Below, one piece after another: positions 1 to 12,067 of a DNA stretch of 64,000 nucleotides. Source of the stretch: Rhizophagus irregularis (Eukaryota > Glomeromycota > Glomeromycetes > Glomerales > Glomeraceae); assembly GCF_026210795.1 (NCBI RefSeq), contig NC_089436.1, forward strand, positions 310,001 through 374,000. The letters are read 5' to 3'. The notes beneath the pieces are model-generated. The model was not told the DNA's origin, ran no database searches, and was given only the letters and a program-made list of their open reading frames with translations. Made by a program: the position numbers and the translations under genes. The stretch's first letter is position 1; every line of letters starts with the position of its first letter.

Positions 1-2604
1 GGTTCAGAATTAGAAAGTCTTGACTCTACAAATTATCCTTCATTAACACATCCTATAGAATTATCTGTTAATTCAAAATTTAGTTCGTGGGAAATTGCTG
101 AACATTATCTAAAGGAATATGGAAGGCAAAAGGGATTTGTAGTTAATAAATACCGAGTTGAATATATTCAATTATCAAACTCAACTGTTCAAATTCCCAG
201 AAGAAGAACATTTGCTTGTGAATATGCTGGAAAGTACAAACCTAACTATAAGTCTAAGCAAATTGATCAACAACGTAATAAAGGGTCAAAAAAAACTGAT
301 TGTAAATGGCGGGTTCACTTGAGTAAAACTATAAATAATAATTTCATTCATGTAACGTCTATCCATCTTGAACACAACCACAAAATACTTGCTGATAATA
401 CACAATTTGCTACAACATTCCGAAAATTTAATCAATCTATAATGAATGAAATTGAACATGCAGTTATACATGGACGTTGTGATGCATATACTATAAGAAA
501 TCTATTACAACCATTATTTCCTGACCAGCTTTTTCTTACACAAGATCTTTCAAATGCAATTCAAAAAATTAAACGTGAAAAAAAAATAGCTGGAACAGAT
601 GCTTCTCATTTGTTAAAATTTCTCCTTGAATGACAAAAAGAAGAACCTATGATGTTTGTTCAACCTTTAATAAATGCGGATAGTGATAGACTGTGTGGTA
701 TATTTTGGATGACGGAAAATCAAATTATTTTGTGGACGCGTTATTCAGATGTTATTTTACACGATAATACCTCTAGAACTAATAGATATAACTGTCCATT
801 ATCTCTATTTATACTTGTTGATAATGATGGTAAATCACGTTTAGGAGCACAAGCTTTTTTAAATGATGAAACTCAGGAAAGTTATGAGTGGATTTTACAA
901 CAAACGCTAAATGCAACAGGAATTGAACCAAAAGTTATAATCACTGATATGGATCCTGCAATGGATGTGGCATGTCAAACTACGTACAAAAATGCGTATC
1001 ACATACATTGCATTTGGCATATGACCCAAAATTTACCTAAACGTCTCAAAAATAAACTTGGTGCTGCAGATTTTAAGATATTTTTTCATGATTTTTGGAA
1101 AACTCGCAATTCACTATGTGCAGAGGTTTTTGAACAACGATTTCAAGCTTTATTAAATAACTTTCCCAGTGGCAGTGATTATTTACATGACCCAATATAT
1201 TCAACACGCCATTCATGGGCACGAGCATTTACAAACAGAATATTTACAGCTAGTATACAGTCAACACAGCGTGTGGAGTCAATAAATGCCATTATTCATA
1301 AAGTTGTTAATTCTAGCTCTACAATGGCAGAAGTAGCTGAGGCATTAGATTCTCGAATGCAAAAAGAAGAAATAAACAAGAATTTTATAGCATGGAAATA
1401 CAAATCAACAATATATCATCAGCCATTTGTTGTGGAAAATTTTTTTAGTAACGTTAATAATATAGTTCAAAAATATTTTTCACCAAGAATTGTTGGGGAA
1501 ATACATAAACAAATGTGCGAATCAATAATTTATAAATGTGAAAAACTAGATATTAAAGATGCATTTGAGTTTATTGAGGATCAACTGGTGAGTAAAAAAT
1601 TAAAATTATAGTAGAATGATATAATAAATGTTTAACTAGTACTATTATGTATATATTTTTAGGATCAAAATGAAATTCCCGAAAATCAAGAAAGCCAAGG
1701 AACGTCAAATGATCAAGAAGAAACCAATAATATTGAAGATTATTACGATTTTCGCCAGACATACTTAAAATCATTGTTAAATTCAGTACCAAAAGAAATG
1801 ATTAAAGAAGTATGGCGTATCATTCCATATATGGTGCCAAGTTCATATCAGCATATTATTATTCTTAACGATGGAACCCATTTATGTACATGCTTGTTAT
1901 TGGTTTCATATGGAATTATTTGTCGTCATTATTTTAAATTAATGATTGAAAATCCAAACGCATTATTCCATATAATGCTAATGCCAACAAGATGGCTTCT
2001 GGATGACGCTTGGAATCACATTGACTCTATTTTTAATGAAGCTTTTATCGGAACATCATCTAAAAATTTAAAGCCAATTCATGATGATAATATTGATCAA
2101 AGGATTTATCTTAATCCTAGGCATATTAATCACGTTCAAGAAGTAGAAATTCGTTATTATACACAAAAAAAAGTAGATTATGGTCGAATTATGGGACATT
2201 TTAAGAAAGCACTAAACTATTCATTTGATAATAACGATCAAAAAAATTTAGATGATATTATACTAGCTTACATTGCGGAAAAAGAAACTATTATGACTCA
2301 ATTAGAAAGGGGAAATGTTCTTAAAGACAATAATACAAATAATCAATTAAAGTTGTCTGATGGTCGTACATATGATGTAGATGATATTGGAAATCCATTA
2401 AAACGTCAAGGAAAAGGGAGACCTGCTACTAAGCGATTAAAAGCTTGTAATGAACAAAAAAATAAGGCGAGTACGACACAAAAATCACAAAAAGAGAATG
2501 TACTATATGAAGAAAATATTGAAAATTCAAATGGGCGTAAATGTGGTTTGTGTCATAAAATGGGTCATTATGCTCCCAAGTGTCCCAATAAGAAAAACGT
2601 ATAA
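1..2604 (+). pseudogene. MULE (Mutator-like) transposase, 5'-truncated by the window, one in-frame stop
   Basis: The reading frame is open from base 1. It begins with a FAR1/WRKY-GCM1-like DNA-binding region (Cys near 'TFACEY' and 'DCKW', ending in an HNH-type His pair). TGA at 631-633 interrupts it, and the same frame then continues through the MULE catalytic domain (Asp in 'LHDNTSRTNRY', Asp in 'ITDMDPAM', later Glu in the 'QRVES' region). A phase-0 intron at 1588-1662 (gtgagt...ttttag) joins exon 2 (1663-2604), which holds a SWIM zinc finger (CTC...CRH, about 1890-1935) and a C-terminal CCHC knuckle (CGLC...H...C, about 2540-2585). This is the usual MULE domain order. It would bind element ends and cut and paste DNA in the nucleus. 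The stop would sever the DNA-binding part from the catalytic part unless it is read through. The element's terminal repeats were not identified. Confidence 0.85.
1588..1662 (+). other. Intron in the MULE transposase
   Basis: A 75-bp intron with a consensus gtgagt donor, a TTTAAC-like branch site near 1631 and a ttttag acceptor. It is phase 0 and keeps the frame between the catalytic domain and the SWIM finger. Confidence 0.75.
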
Positions 2605-3500
2605 TATTTTAACAATTAAATAAAGTAATAATTTTTACTGTGTATAAATAATAATTTTTTAGTACATGTAAGCTAATTTATTAAGAGTTGAACAATATAC
2701 AAATACAATTCTGAATTTCTAATATTTAAACTAACCTATAAAGGATATAATCCCACGAAAATCCTTATCATAAAACACTATTCATACCCTTCGTTGATTT
2801 ATAAAATAGTGTGTTGAATTTCATTTTGTTTATTTCTGTATAAGCAAGGCTGTACGTCTAATCTTTACATTATGTTAATATCTAAATAAAAATTGGGCAT
2901 TAGTTTGCGAGTTCAGAATTTCATTGCAAATGCACAACCACGACTAAAATATTCATACTTGTTTGTATAAATACCTCTTTCTATACTCCTCTTTCAAACA
3001 CTTCGGATGCAATAAAAGGTGGCTTATCTATTATATGTGGTCGCACAGATCTGTTGTGCATTTATTCCAAAATAAATCTCAAAAATATCAAGTGTTTCCT
3101 GATGAAAAGTTTTGCCATTATCATATAAAAGAAAAGCAAAAACTAATTCTTTAAATTGAAGTATAAAAACGTATATACTTTTAATAAAAAAAAAGAATTT
3201 GTTTGATTGCTACTTGATTAAACTAATGAATTATATAAGAAAAATGATTAAAATCCAAGTTAATTTAAGTTATTAAAATTGATGAATAAAGAGAAATTTT
3301 ACCTTCTTAAGCCACTGAAAAACACATCTAGATTCTTTAAAAGCAAAATCCATTAAAGATATTTGACAGAATTGCGTATCTTAGGAAATTCTTGCTATTT
3401 AATAGATTAATAAATAAGTTAGCTGTTGAGCACAATAAAGTAATACTATTTAACACCAATAAACTAATGCGCAATAATATAATGCTTTGTGACGTTAATT

Positions 3501-3590
3501 AATATACATCTAACGCTATTTAACGTCACCTAACTAATAAATAATGTACATTTAACGCTATCTAACATCACCTAACTAATAAATAATGCT
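3501..3590 (+). repeat. Tandem duplication, period about 42 bp
   Basis: The segment 'taacgctatttaacgtcac' at 3511 recurs as a near copy at 3553, followed in both by 'ctaactaataaataatg'. Further partial copies of 'gacgttaatt' flank it at 3491 and 3594. Confidence 0.7.
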
Positions 3591-3983
3591 ATTGACGTTA
3601 ATTGTTAAGAAATTAACGCTATTAAAACTCTAAATTAATTTTTTTTAAGCACTTTCAATAGTATTTCAGTAGTATTTCACAAAAAAAAAATGTGCGCAAT
3701 TGACTAACCTGTGGAGTGTTATCATTTTCCATGTTTCACGAATCACTGCTTGAGCCGTGTAACCCAATTTCTTTATGATAATTGAACAATTAAAGTTTTT
3801 GAGCTACTTTACTAGTACATAAAAGTATTTTTAAATGTTAAGAAGCAACTTTAACGCGTTTTTAAGCAAAAAAACAGGTTGTTTTTTTTATTTAAAAAGA
3901 GTGTTAGAAAAAAAAACTATCGACGAAGCTATAAAATTGTTTATATTTATTGTAACACAATAATCGTGCTATATTTTAATTGG

Positions 3984-4037
3984 ATTTATCACGTGATAAA
4001 TAAAATGGGGGTAGCGATGTCATCGCACGTGCGATGA
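3984..4037. promoter_or_regulatory. Two perfect 18-bp palindromes centred on CACGTG
   Basis: atttatcacgtgataaat (3984-4001) and tcatcgcacgtgcgatga (4020-4037) are both perfect inverted repeats with a central E-box, and their centres are 36 bp apart. CACGTG is the classic core of bHLH factors (Cbf1/Pho4 types in fungi). No gene start is adjacent: the next supported one is about 2.2 kb downstream. Confidence 0.4.
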
Positions 4038-4673
4038 ATAAATTTTCTCTTAATAATATATCATTTTTATTTTGATTTCTAATTTATTTTGAACCATGTG
4101 TTAATTTAATAACAGTTATGATTTATTATATAGTATTTCTTAATTTATCATATAGTGTATTCTACTTGTCAAAAATATGAAGCTTTTATTATTTATTTAT
4201 TTTTTTTTTCTAATGAAAAAGAATATGAATGAATATCAGATAAACTTTAATGTCCATTAATAAAAGTTATTGTGCAATTATAATTTTTTAAATTGTAACA
4301 TACTACATAATGTTATTATTAAAATTTATAACTTGATTCTCAACCCATTAACTTCATCAGGAAATTTTTTTATATGTAAAAAATATGCAATATTTTGTGC
4401 ATGAAAAAACTGATTTGCACACCCTGAAAATGCACATTAATGCATATTTAATATATATAATGTATTTTCCACACAATATATTGTAAAAAAATTTGTTAAT
4501 TTTTATATAAATTTGTACAAAGAATTATACATATAATATTGTTAGTTATATTGCATAAATTTCGAGAAATTTAACTATTTGTGCAATATTGAATACCCTG
4601 AAAATTTTGTGATGTTGTTAAACAAAATCATATACAAATTATGAAATGTATTTTGTACATGTTTATTTACATC

Positions 4674-5295
4674 AGCATAGCGGACATGCTCATATCACCT
4701 TGCCGATCATTTGCTGATCACTAATTCCGGATTTTAAAAACTTATTGCAAAATCACAAATATTTTTCAAATTATGTGGCAAAAAAATAATGGAAATCTAA
4801 GTAAAAACACTAAATTATCATATGACTTTAATTATGTAATTATTAGACAATTTTTAATAATATCATAAAAATATTATTTGTATATGGTAATTCACTAATT
4901 ATTGCCGATCATCAGACAAAAATTGAAATGCGAAGATGAATATGTGAGTGCGAAACTTAAGAATTTGCACAAATATTCTTTATATTATGTAGAATATATA
5001 AAAAAAATAATGCAGTGATCTGATTCATAATGCAGGTTTTTTATTAGTAACATAATTAGTGAATAATTTCGTAAAATGAATAAATATATGCCAAATAATA
5101 ATAAAATCTAATGAAATTTAATACACAATAAATTAAAACTAAATTTAAGTTATTTGTGAAATTTGAACATATTAATTATTATGTAGATTTTTTTAGCAAC
5201 GGTATTTATATTATGTGATAATTGAATAAATGATCGGCAAATGATCGACAAATGATCAGTCAGTATTGTGATAAAATAGGGATGTCCGCTATGCT
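4674..5295. mobile_element. 622-bp non-autonomous DNA transposon (MITE) with 9-bp target duplication
   Basis: The ends are exact 14-bp inverted repeats (AGCATAGCGGACAT at 4674, its complement ending at 5295). ATTTACATC flanks both sides (4665-4673 and 5296-5304). Subterminal GATCA/CGATCATTTG motifs recur inverted near both ends. There is no coding capacity. A 9-bp duplication fits MULE-type transposition, but the ends cannot be compared with the transposase at 1-2604 because its termini are not visible. Confidence 0.85.
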
Positions 5296-5629
5296 ATTTA
5301 CATCCTTAAAGTCATTAAAATTCTGAAATTATAAGCAATTTGTAGATTAAATGCTTAATAATTAAATAAATCCAGTTAAACTAGTATTTAGAATTTTACC
5401 ATATGTATTCAAATACTTATATTATTAAGATTTTGGAGAAAAGTCACGCCTTTTCATATATAAAAAAAATATATATAAAATAATTAATTTATACCTAATT
5501 TCACACATAAACTCTGTGCTTCTATTAATAATATTATTATCATTATTGTTATATACGGTTAGTAAAAAGAGAAAAAATTTAGATAATATTTTCATTTATA
5601 TAAAAAGTCCTGATTTACTTACTTTTATA

Positions 5630-5762
5630 TATTACCGTATTTTACGGTATATAAGCACCCCTTTTTGCACTTGATGCCGGCCAAGATCCTCATAATTTTG
5701 GCCATAATTCTGGCCGGGTGCTTACTTTTGGGGGTGCTTACTTACCGCAAAATACGGTAATA
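5630..5762. mobile_element. Short foldback MITE, TA-flanked
   Basis: The left arm 5630-5661 (ttaccgtattttacgg...aagcacccc) is nearly complementary to the right arm 5731-5762 (ggggtgctta...aaaatacggtaa). A smaller inner GGCC-bearing inversion lies between them. TA borders fit Tc1/mariner- or pogo-type insertion. Confidence 0.65.
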
Positions 5763-6246
5763 TAAAACTGAAAATCTATTAACATAAAAACCTAAGTTCG
5801 GAATTTTTTTTTAAAAAAAATGCATAGAAAACTTTTTTGATAGTAGCACTGTAGCAACATAATGAACTAATGAACAATATTACCTTAATAATGGTTATAA
5901 TTAAAATAACAGGATGTATACAGACTGGAAGATAGGAGAACAAATTGAGCAAAAAAATATTTTTTTTAATTACTTGAAGAAAGTAAATATTACTAACAAT
6001 GGCATTTGATTTAGGAAATTAAATATAAAAAGTTAAATTTTGATCAACTAATCCAAATTATATTTTCTAGTTTTATTTTATACATATAAATTACCTTGAA
6101 CAATTCACAGTACTATTAACAATATATAAAAATTATCTTCAAACTAATCTGGTTAGGTGAATTGACTGAATCATACTGTCAATAAATTAGTCATCACATC
6201 AATTATATATTCTTTTTTGTTAACTTTGATTTCTAATTGTAATAAT

Positions 6247-7679
6247 ATGTTGAAAAAACATTTTCCAAAGATATTTCCTCTATTTAAGAAAAATGTAAAG
6301 AAAAATGGTAAAAGATAAAAAAAATTCTCTTATTATCTTTCATTTTATTTATTTTTAATATATATATATATTTATAATACATTAATCTAATAAGCAAATA
6401 GAAGTTATGAGATTACACCTGAGTTAGAAAAAATTTGGACTGAAGAAAAGAAAAAATGGGACAACTTTGCAGAGAAAAGGGCCGTAAGAATGACTTCTAA
6501 AAATTCTAAAAGAAATGTTAAAATATCAGAAGCATCAGGTAAATATTATAAGCTAGAAATATTTAAAAATTATTTATTTTTTAACTAAATATTTAAATCA
6601 TTTTAGAATTAAAACCAATACCATTGAGATCATCCTCACCTAATTTCAATGAGGCACTAAGAGTGAGCATTCAATCAGCTTTAGTTAAAGATCATGTTAT
6701 TCCTGAAGTTAAAGGTATAAATTATACCAAGTTATTTAAAAATTTCTAATCTTTATAATTTCAAAATTCTAATATTAATAATTAATTATGTTTAGTCACT
6801 AATTTCCCAAAAGAATATGTTCTTCCCAAAATCAATATTGGCATGCTTTTAAGTCAAGATTTTAATATTGAAAGACTTGATGATATTTTTGATAATGACA
6901 CTTCAAATATAAAAAATATAAAAGATATTCAAACATTTATTAACTTACTATATAGTGCTGTACAGAACAGACTTGTATCAGGAGAAACAAACAATAACTC
7001 ATTAGTAAATAATTTACTTCAAATTAGTAAATTAGATACCTTGCCCTTTAACAAAAAGTAAGTTTTTATTTTAATTTTTTTTCTAACACAATATTTTAAT
7101 GTTTTACCAAAAATTTAATTTCAAAAAATCCAGAACTCGAATTCGTTCATCATGCAAACTATTTGATGGTGGTAATCTTTATGAATCATTATATCCTAAA
7201 CTTCCTGAATTAATTGTAGATTATAACAAACGTAAAGCAATGATAGTTGTGGTTAGTATAACCTTATTATGTTTTAAAAATAGCATTTGATAGCTTTTAA
7301 TTTTTTTTTTTTTTAATAGAATGAATATCCGTATAATTTTGATAAAAATATTTCCGAAATACGAATTGCTGCTGAAATATTCTCATGTGGTAATGAAACT
7401 AGACGTAGAACTTTTAAAAATTCAGAACAGATTATATTTGCTGTTCGCTTTATTTCTACTTATGTTACATTCTATAAGGCTGTAATTTCTACAGAATATT
7501 GGAAGGAGCTTGATAATGGCTTACCATTAGATCAGTCTATTTTAATTAAAAGATGGCCACAAAAAAATGGTTTGCGAACTGGTCTTGATATTACAGATCC
7601 AAATGAAAGACAAGAAGTGTTATTAGCATTAGCTAAAATTCGACAATTTATTTTGCAAGATGCTAGTTATAGTAGGTGA
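6247..7679 (+). CDS. Unrecognised protein, six-exon model, about 350 residues
   Basis: Exons: 6247-6307, 6395-6538, 6607-6714, 6796-7057, 7134-7251, 7320-7679. Introns are 68-87 bp with GT-AG ends, and all phases agree (1,1,1,2,0), which argues for a genuine gene. Exon 1 is the least certain, because its acceptor at 6394 is a weak 'taag'. The N-terminus is Lys-rich (possible nuclear targeting, inferred). The middle is Ser/Asn-rich and helical. The C-terminal exon holds the best-looking folded part, with motifs 'RRTFKNSEQIIFAVRF' and 'GLDITDPNERQEV'. No signal peptide or membrane segment is seen. I do not recognise the family. It could be a domesticated transposon product or a lineage-specific gene. 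Confidence 0.55.
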
Positions 7680-8758
7680 TTGATTATGGTTTTTTGTAAA
7701 AGATATTAAATAATATTTTATAATTATAGGATAGTAAATTGTTCATTTTTTAAAATTGATGCTGTTATTATATATTTCATTATAAATTAAATGATATTAA
7801 TAATAATTATAATTAAAGTTTATGATAATTTCAGCCGAAATTATAATTGTCTTGATAGATTAATAATTTTTAATATATTAAATATTGATATCAGAAGATA
7901 ATCAAATTTTTAACAAACTATTATTTAAACTTATTTTGCAATTGCCAAAATCATTACATGATTGATTTAGTTTATAGAGATAGGTGAAAAAATTCCAAAA
8001 GGGATGATCATTATTTGTATTTATACCACATCTCATAATAATCGTTCATGATTTTCCTTATTGTCCGGAGCGTAGCGAAGGACTTTCTATTGTAGAGCAC
8101 TTATAACCGTATTAACGATTTTGGATTAACCCATGAAATTTTCCTTTCGTCCATCCGCTAACGTCACCTCACTAATTACCCCTGCTTTTTTCCTTTCTTG
8201 ATATGTATCACTTTTTGCTTGTTTCACGTATTTTTATATTATGCTATTTTTCGTAAACAATTTTTTTTAATAAACACGACGGACTTTAACGGTTTCCGTT
8301 TTCCTAGTTTATATTTTTATGGATGATGTTATTTAAATCTATCAATAGTTAAAAATTGCCGTGGTAAAAACGGCGTCGTGATGGTGATCTACAGCTTATA
8401 ACTAACGATATTTATGTGAAGTTGTTATCTTTGAATAAAAAAAAAAAGTATTTCATAAATATGAACAAAAACAACGCGAGACTTACTTAGGCAAAACTTA
8501 GTATAATTTTATTTATTTTTATTTTAATGTCATAAATTGTCATAAAGAATTTAAATTTACTATTCAAATTTGATTTATTACGCACGTAAATGACGTAATA
8601 GAGTTATTCACCATAAATTGTATTTTGTTATATATAAACTTATAAATAATTATAAAATCATATAAATAATTTAATGCAATATAAACATAATACTGAAAAT
8701 TACTACGTGTAAAATTTCAAACTTTTGAAACTTAATAGTAACAATTAACTCTTCAAAC
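7680..8758. other. Intergenic, no gene seen
   Basis: AT-rich sequence between a plus-strand gene and a minus-strand gene, so it carries the two 3' ends. A GC-richer stretch near 8066-8180 shows no open frame. Nothing else is supported. Confidence 0.5.
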
Positions 8759-9874
8759 TTAATTCTCCTTATTCAATATGTCTTTCATCACCTTAGAATA
8801 AATTTGGCATTCTCGTTCTACATCTTTCCATTTTTTTTCAATTGAGTTGACAATTTTGTCTTTTTTATAACGCTTCTCTACTTCTTCTAATTTTTCGAGT
8901 TTTTTTATGAGATCATTAATTCTTAAAATTTGACTTTCCCAAAATCTTTCAATTGGGCTGATCTCTTCAATTATTAAATATAAATTTTTCGTAAATGATT
9001 TTATTTTCCTAACCAATTCGTCAACTTCAATATCTAATTCTTTTTCAAGATCTTTAATTTTCCCCTCCTTTTTACCAGCTCTGATATATTCTACAAAACT
9101 ACAAAATGTGTTTATAGCAAGAGATGAACCAAAAAACGTAGCAATGCCTTCAGCGGCCGCAGCCGTAGTTGCTGCCGCGGGTCCAACTAAACATCCAATT
9201 CCAGCGATAACTGCAATTGTACCAAAAGTATAAGAACTTGCTTTGCAATTATTTTTTTCAATTTCTTCTTTTACGATTTTAATATTTGTATCTGACTCAA
9301 TTAAATATGGATGTTGTTCAATAATCACAATATATTCTGATAAAAAAATTTCAATCATGGTTAATTTATTCACAATTCCAAAATTTGTAGGTTCATAATT
9401 TTTAATATCTTCAAGGATTTTGCCCATATCTTCAGTTTCATTAACATTTTTTTCTTTAGTAACTATAATATTTTTTAATTCTTTAATTAATCTATCATTT
9501 TCTTTAGATTTTATCAAAAGGTCATTTAATATTTCTAAATATTCTTCATTGGAATAACGATTATTTTTAAAACTATCCGCGAAAAACAAAATATCATTCG
9601 CATATTCTTCTAAATTTTCGCTAAATTTGGTTGAACCTTTTACGAATTTACGAAAAATTTTACGTTGTTCTTTAATTTGATGAACGGTAAATTCCATGAT
9701 CATATTATTATCAAATTTAAATTCTTCACAACATCTTTTAAAATTTTCCATAACTGATCGAGTTTTTTTACCAAAATCTGTCATATTAGGTGGCGTATCA
9801 TCCTGAGCATTTTCATAATTTTCGAAAGGGTCATCGTTATGAAATTCAGATTGAGATTCATCAAAATTGGTCAT
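8759..9874 (-). CDS. All-helical protein with central hydrophobic hairpin (paralogue A)
   Basis: A single uninterrupted exon of 371 residues. It has an acidic N-terminal tail (1-30), long amphipathic helices (about 35-210), one strongly hydrophobic Ala/Gly-rich segment at about 216-262, and charged coiled-coil helices (265-371). There is no signal peptide. The layout of a helical bundle with a single hydrophobic hairpin resembles alpha-helical pore-forming or membrane-inserting proteins (ClyA/HBL style), but I see no diagnostic motif, so function is inference only. A paralogue at 29534-30577 shares the block 'KDKIVNSIEKKWKDVEREC' near the C-terminus, the 'KEQRKIF' and 'LNDLLIKS' motifs, and the hairpin position. 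The start is the first Met, with an A-rich leader just upstream. Confidence 0.8.
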   Translation of the reverse strand: MTNFDESQSEFHNDDPFENYENAQDDTPPNMTDFGKKTRSVMENFKRCCEEFKFDNNMIMEFTVHQIKEQRKIFRKFVKGSTKFSENLEEYANDILFFADSFKNNRYSNEEYLEILNDLLIKSKENDRLIKELKNIIVTKEKNVNETEDMGKILEDIKNYEPTNFGIVNKLTMIEIFLSEYIVIIEQHPYLIESDTNIKIVKEEIEKNNCKASSYTFGTIAVIAGIGCLVGPAAATTAAAAEGIATFFGSSLAINTFCSFVEYIRAGKKEGKIKDLEKELDIEVDELVRKIKSFTKNLYLIIEEISPIERFWESQILRINDLIKKLEKLEEVEKRYKKDKIVNSIEKKWKDVERECQIYSKVMKDILNKEN

Positions 9875-9987
9875 TTTTATAGTGAAAAAAAAAAAAAATG
9901 ATACGAATTGTATTTTTTAATTGGAAAATATTCGTTAAATATCGTTAAAGTTTGAAATTCGACAATCAAATTTGTAGCAATTATTAT

Positions 9988-10193
9988 AGCATTTTCACAC
10001 AATATGTAATACAATATTCTGTTACGCTACATATGGCTCAACTTTAAATATTAGAGGCAAATCAACTTGTCAATTAAATTACTTAATAAGAGAAAGTTTA
10101 CTAAAGATCATTACTGGAAATTTTGAAATTGCTCAACGTACAGTACATGGATGTTTTCAAGGCCAGAATTATATAATGATTAACCAAAAATGA
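9988..10193 (+). pseudogene. Short open coding-like fragment, unknown
   Basis: About 68 codons are open without a good start and end at TGA 10191-10193. It reads like real protein (motif 'LLKIITGNFEIAQRTVHGCF') but I do not recognise it. It lies just upstream of a kinase relic on the same strand and may belong to the same decayed locus. Confidence 0.25.
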
Positions 10194-10319
10194 CATATTT
10201 ACGCCATTTTACGGTGTTGCAGACATAAAAATACGATTAATAATTTTTATATGAAAATGTCAATTAAAGATTCTAATTTTGTTAGAAAATTATATTGCTA
10301 AAGAATGTATCAAATTTTA

Positions 10320-10990
10320 TGAATATACAGACTTAAAAATGTACAAAACATAGGAAAAGGATCTTTTGGAGGTGTCGTGCGTATTAATTGGAAAACCATT
10401 GGTCATTTTTATCTAGGCATTTTAATGAGCTTGATTGGAGTGATAAAAATCAATTTACAAATTAGCGAGATCATTCACCGTGATCTAGTAATATATTCAA
10501 ATTTTAATTATTAATTATATTTTAAAATATAATTTAAGAAAACCAAATCATAATTTTTATATTTTATAGCATGCAAACAATATACTTGTACCAAGTAATA
10601 CATCAGACCGCCCCGATATGGTGATATGCAAAAAGTCGTATTAATTCTTAAATAAATAATTTCTCCTCGACAAAGTAATGAATAACGAATAATGATTTAG
10701 AATCCAATGATGAAATGATACATATAAATGAAGGTCAAGTATATCATATTTATCATATAAAGAAATGAAATTCGTTACAATGTTATCTTAATGAATCGTC
10801 AAGACCTTCATGAGAATTGAGGATGCTGGTTTGTCATCATTAGATTGTGTTTTTTCTTTGTATTGTTGAATTGTCAATCATGATTGCGATGCCCATGAGT
10901 TGATCTAACAGTTAGCACGCAATTTATAACAAACTAAATATAAGGGTCCATCTTATAATGCTGGTAAATTTGAAAAATCTCCATTTAAAA
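10320..10990 (+). pseudogene. Protein kinase relic
   Basis: Pieces of a kinase domain can be read in order. A glycine loop 'IGKGSFGGVV' lies at about 10348-10378, and a catalytic-loop 'IIHRDL' at about 10465-10490 is followed by an intron-like gap. Beyond it, 'NNILV'-like sequence resumes near 10570. Stops and frameshifts separate the parts, and the VAIK lysine, DFG and APE regions are not readable. It is probably a decayed member of the same large kinase family as 41736-43645. Confidence 0.55.
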
Positions 10991-11520
10991 CTCCAACAAA
11001 TACTACACTTGAAATATGTGTTGGCCTACCTCTTTCGTATTATAATTTTTTATCCTTTCGATCGATAAATATTTTAAAATTTTTGATGTAAAGTCTTAAA
11101 TAAAATAAATTATTTTTTACAAATTTTACAACAAATGTGAAACAAATTAAAGTGAATAAAATAAAGTATATTTAAATATAAAATTAGATTGTTTACATAT
11201 ATTATATATATAATTATATATAACTAAAAAATATTGATATTTAGATTACCCTCCATATAAATACATAACTTGAATTAGTCTGCGCCATGTGGTCATCGTG
11301 TGAACGTAAAATTTTTGACTAATGCTAATCCAGCCATTTCCATCATCTCAGGACATGGTTAAAAATTTTTTTTTGGTTGTTTCTTTAACGGTTAAACCGA
11401 GATAACGGTTACTTTCCTTTTACGGGTTTTGAAAACTAGATTTATTTTTTTTTCGCTCTCTCCAGTTTTTAGAAACCGTATTTTTTTCTATTTATGGATA
11501 ACAAGTAGTGTCCTAAGACT

Positions 11521-11612
11521 AATATGTCCTAAGACATTAATTAATATGTCCTAGGATGATATAATCAACTAATTAATATGTCTTAGGATGTTATAATCAA
11601 TTAATAAATGAT
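11521..11612 (+). repeat. Degenerate tandem repeat, AATATGTCCTAGGATG units
   Basis: Three units starting at about 11521, 11543 and 11575 share 'aatatgtcytargayat' and the spacer 'ataatcaaytaatt'. Confidence 0.6.
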
Positions 11613-11689
11613 AGAACAAAATGGTCGTCAGTTATGCATAGAACAATTAGAACATGCAGAGTCAGAAATAAATTAACAATGTTGATTAA

Positions 11690-11940
11690 AACTCACCAAA
11701 AGTTTATGTTTTCCGTTTAATAAGGTCCTCGAATTTTCTGAACAAAAATAGATATTAGCTTTACAAGCTATGAAACACTCCCTTGCAAATGCCCGAAAAA
11801 ATATATTCCATTCATACCTTAATTGTGAAGTGTCTCGTCCGAACTTTAATAATTTTTTCGTCAACACCTCCTAAACTACGGTAGATCGGTTTCTTTTTAA
11901 TGAGTTCATGCTCGGAGAAAATAGCACGACGGCTTGGGGT
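11690..11940. repeat. Dispersed repeat shared with 33460-33580
   Basis: Both places contain 'taataatttttcgtcaac', then 'tcggtttcttttaa' and 'gctcrgagaaaata' in the same order and spacing. It is probably a decayed transposon or gene fragment, with no readable protein. Confidence 0.5.
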
Positions 11941-12067
11941 CGGAATAAGAAAAAAAAGTTGTTTACGTAAAATCTTAAATTGTTGTTGTACAACCGAAGA
12001 ATTAATAAATACCTCGTGAATGCAATCTGAGTAACGTATGAATCACTTTTTTTAATAAATTAATTTT

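Larger units (their letters stand above)
2605..6246. other. Non-coding AT-rich region
   Basis: No supportable gene. It holds a 42-bp tandem duplication, two perfect CACGTG palindromes, a MITE with target duplication and a small foldback element, each listed separately. The rest is low-complexity AT sequence. Confidence 0.6.
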
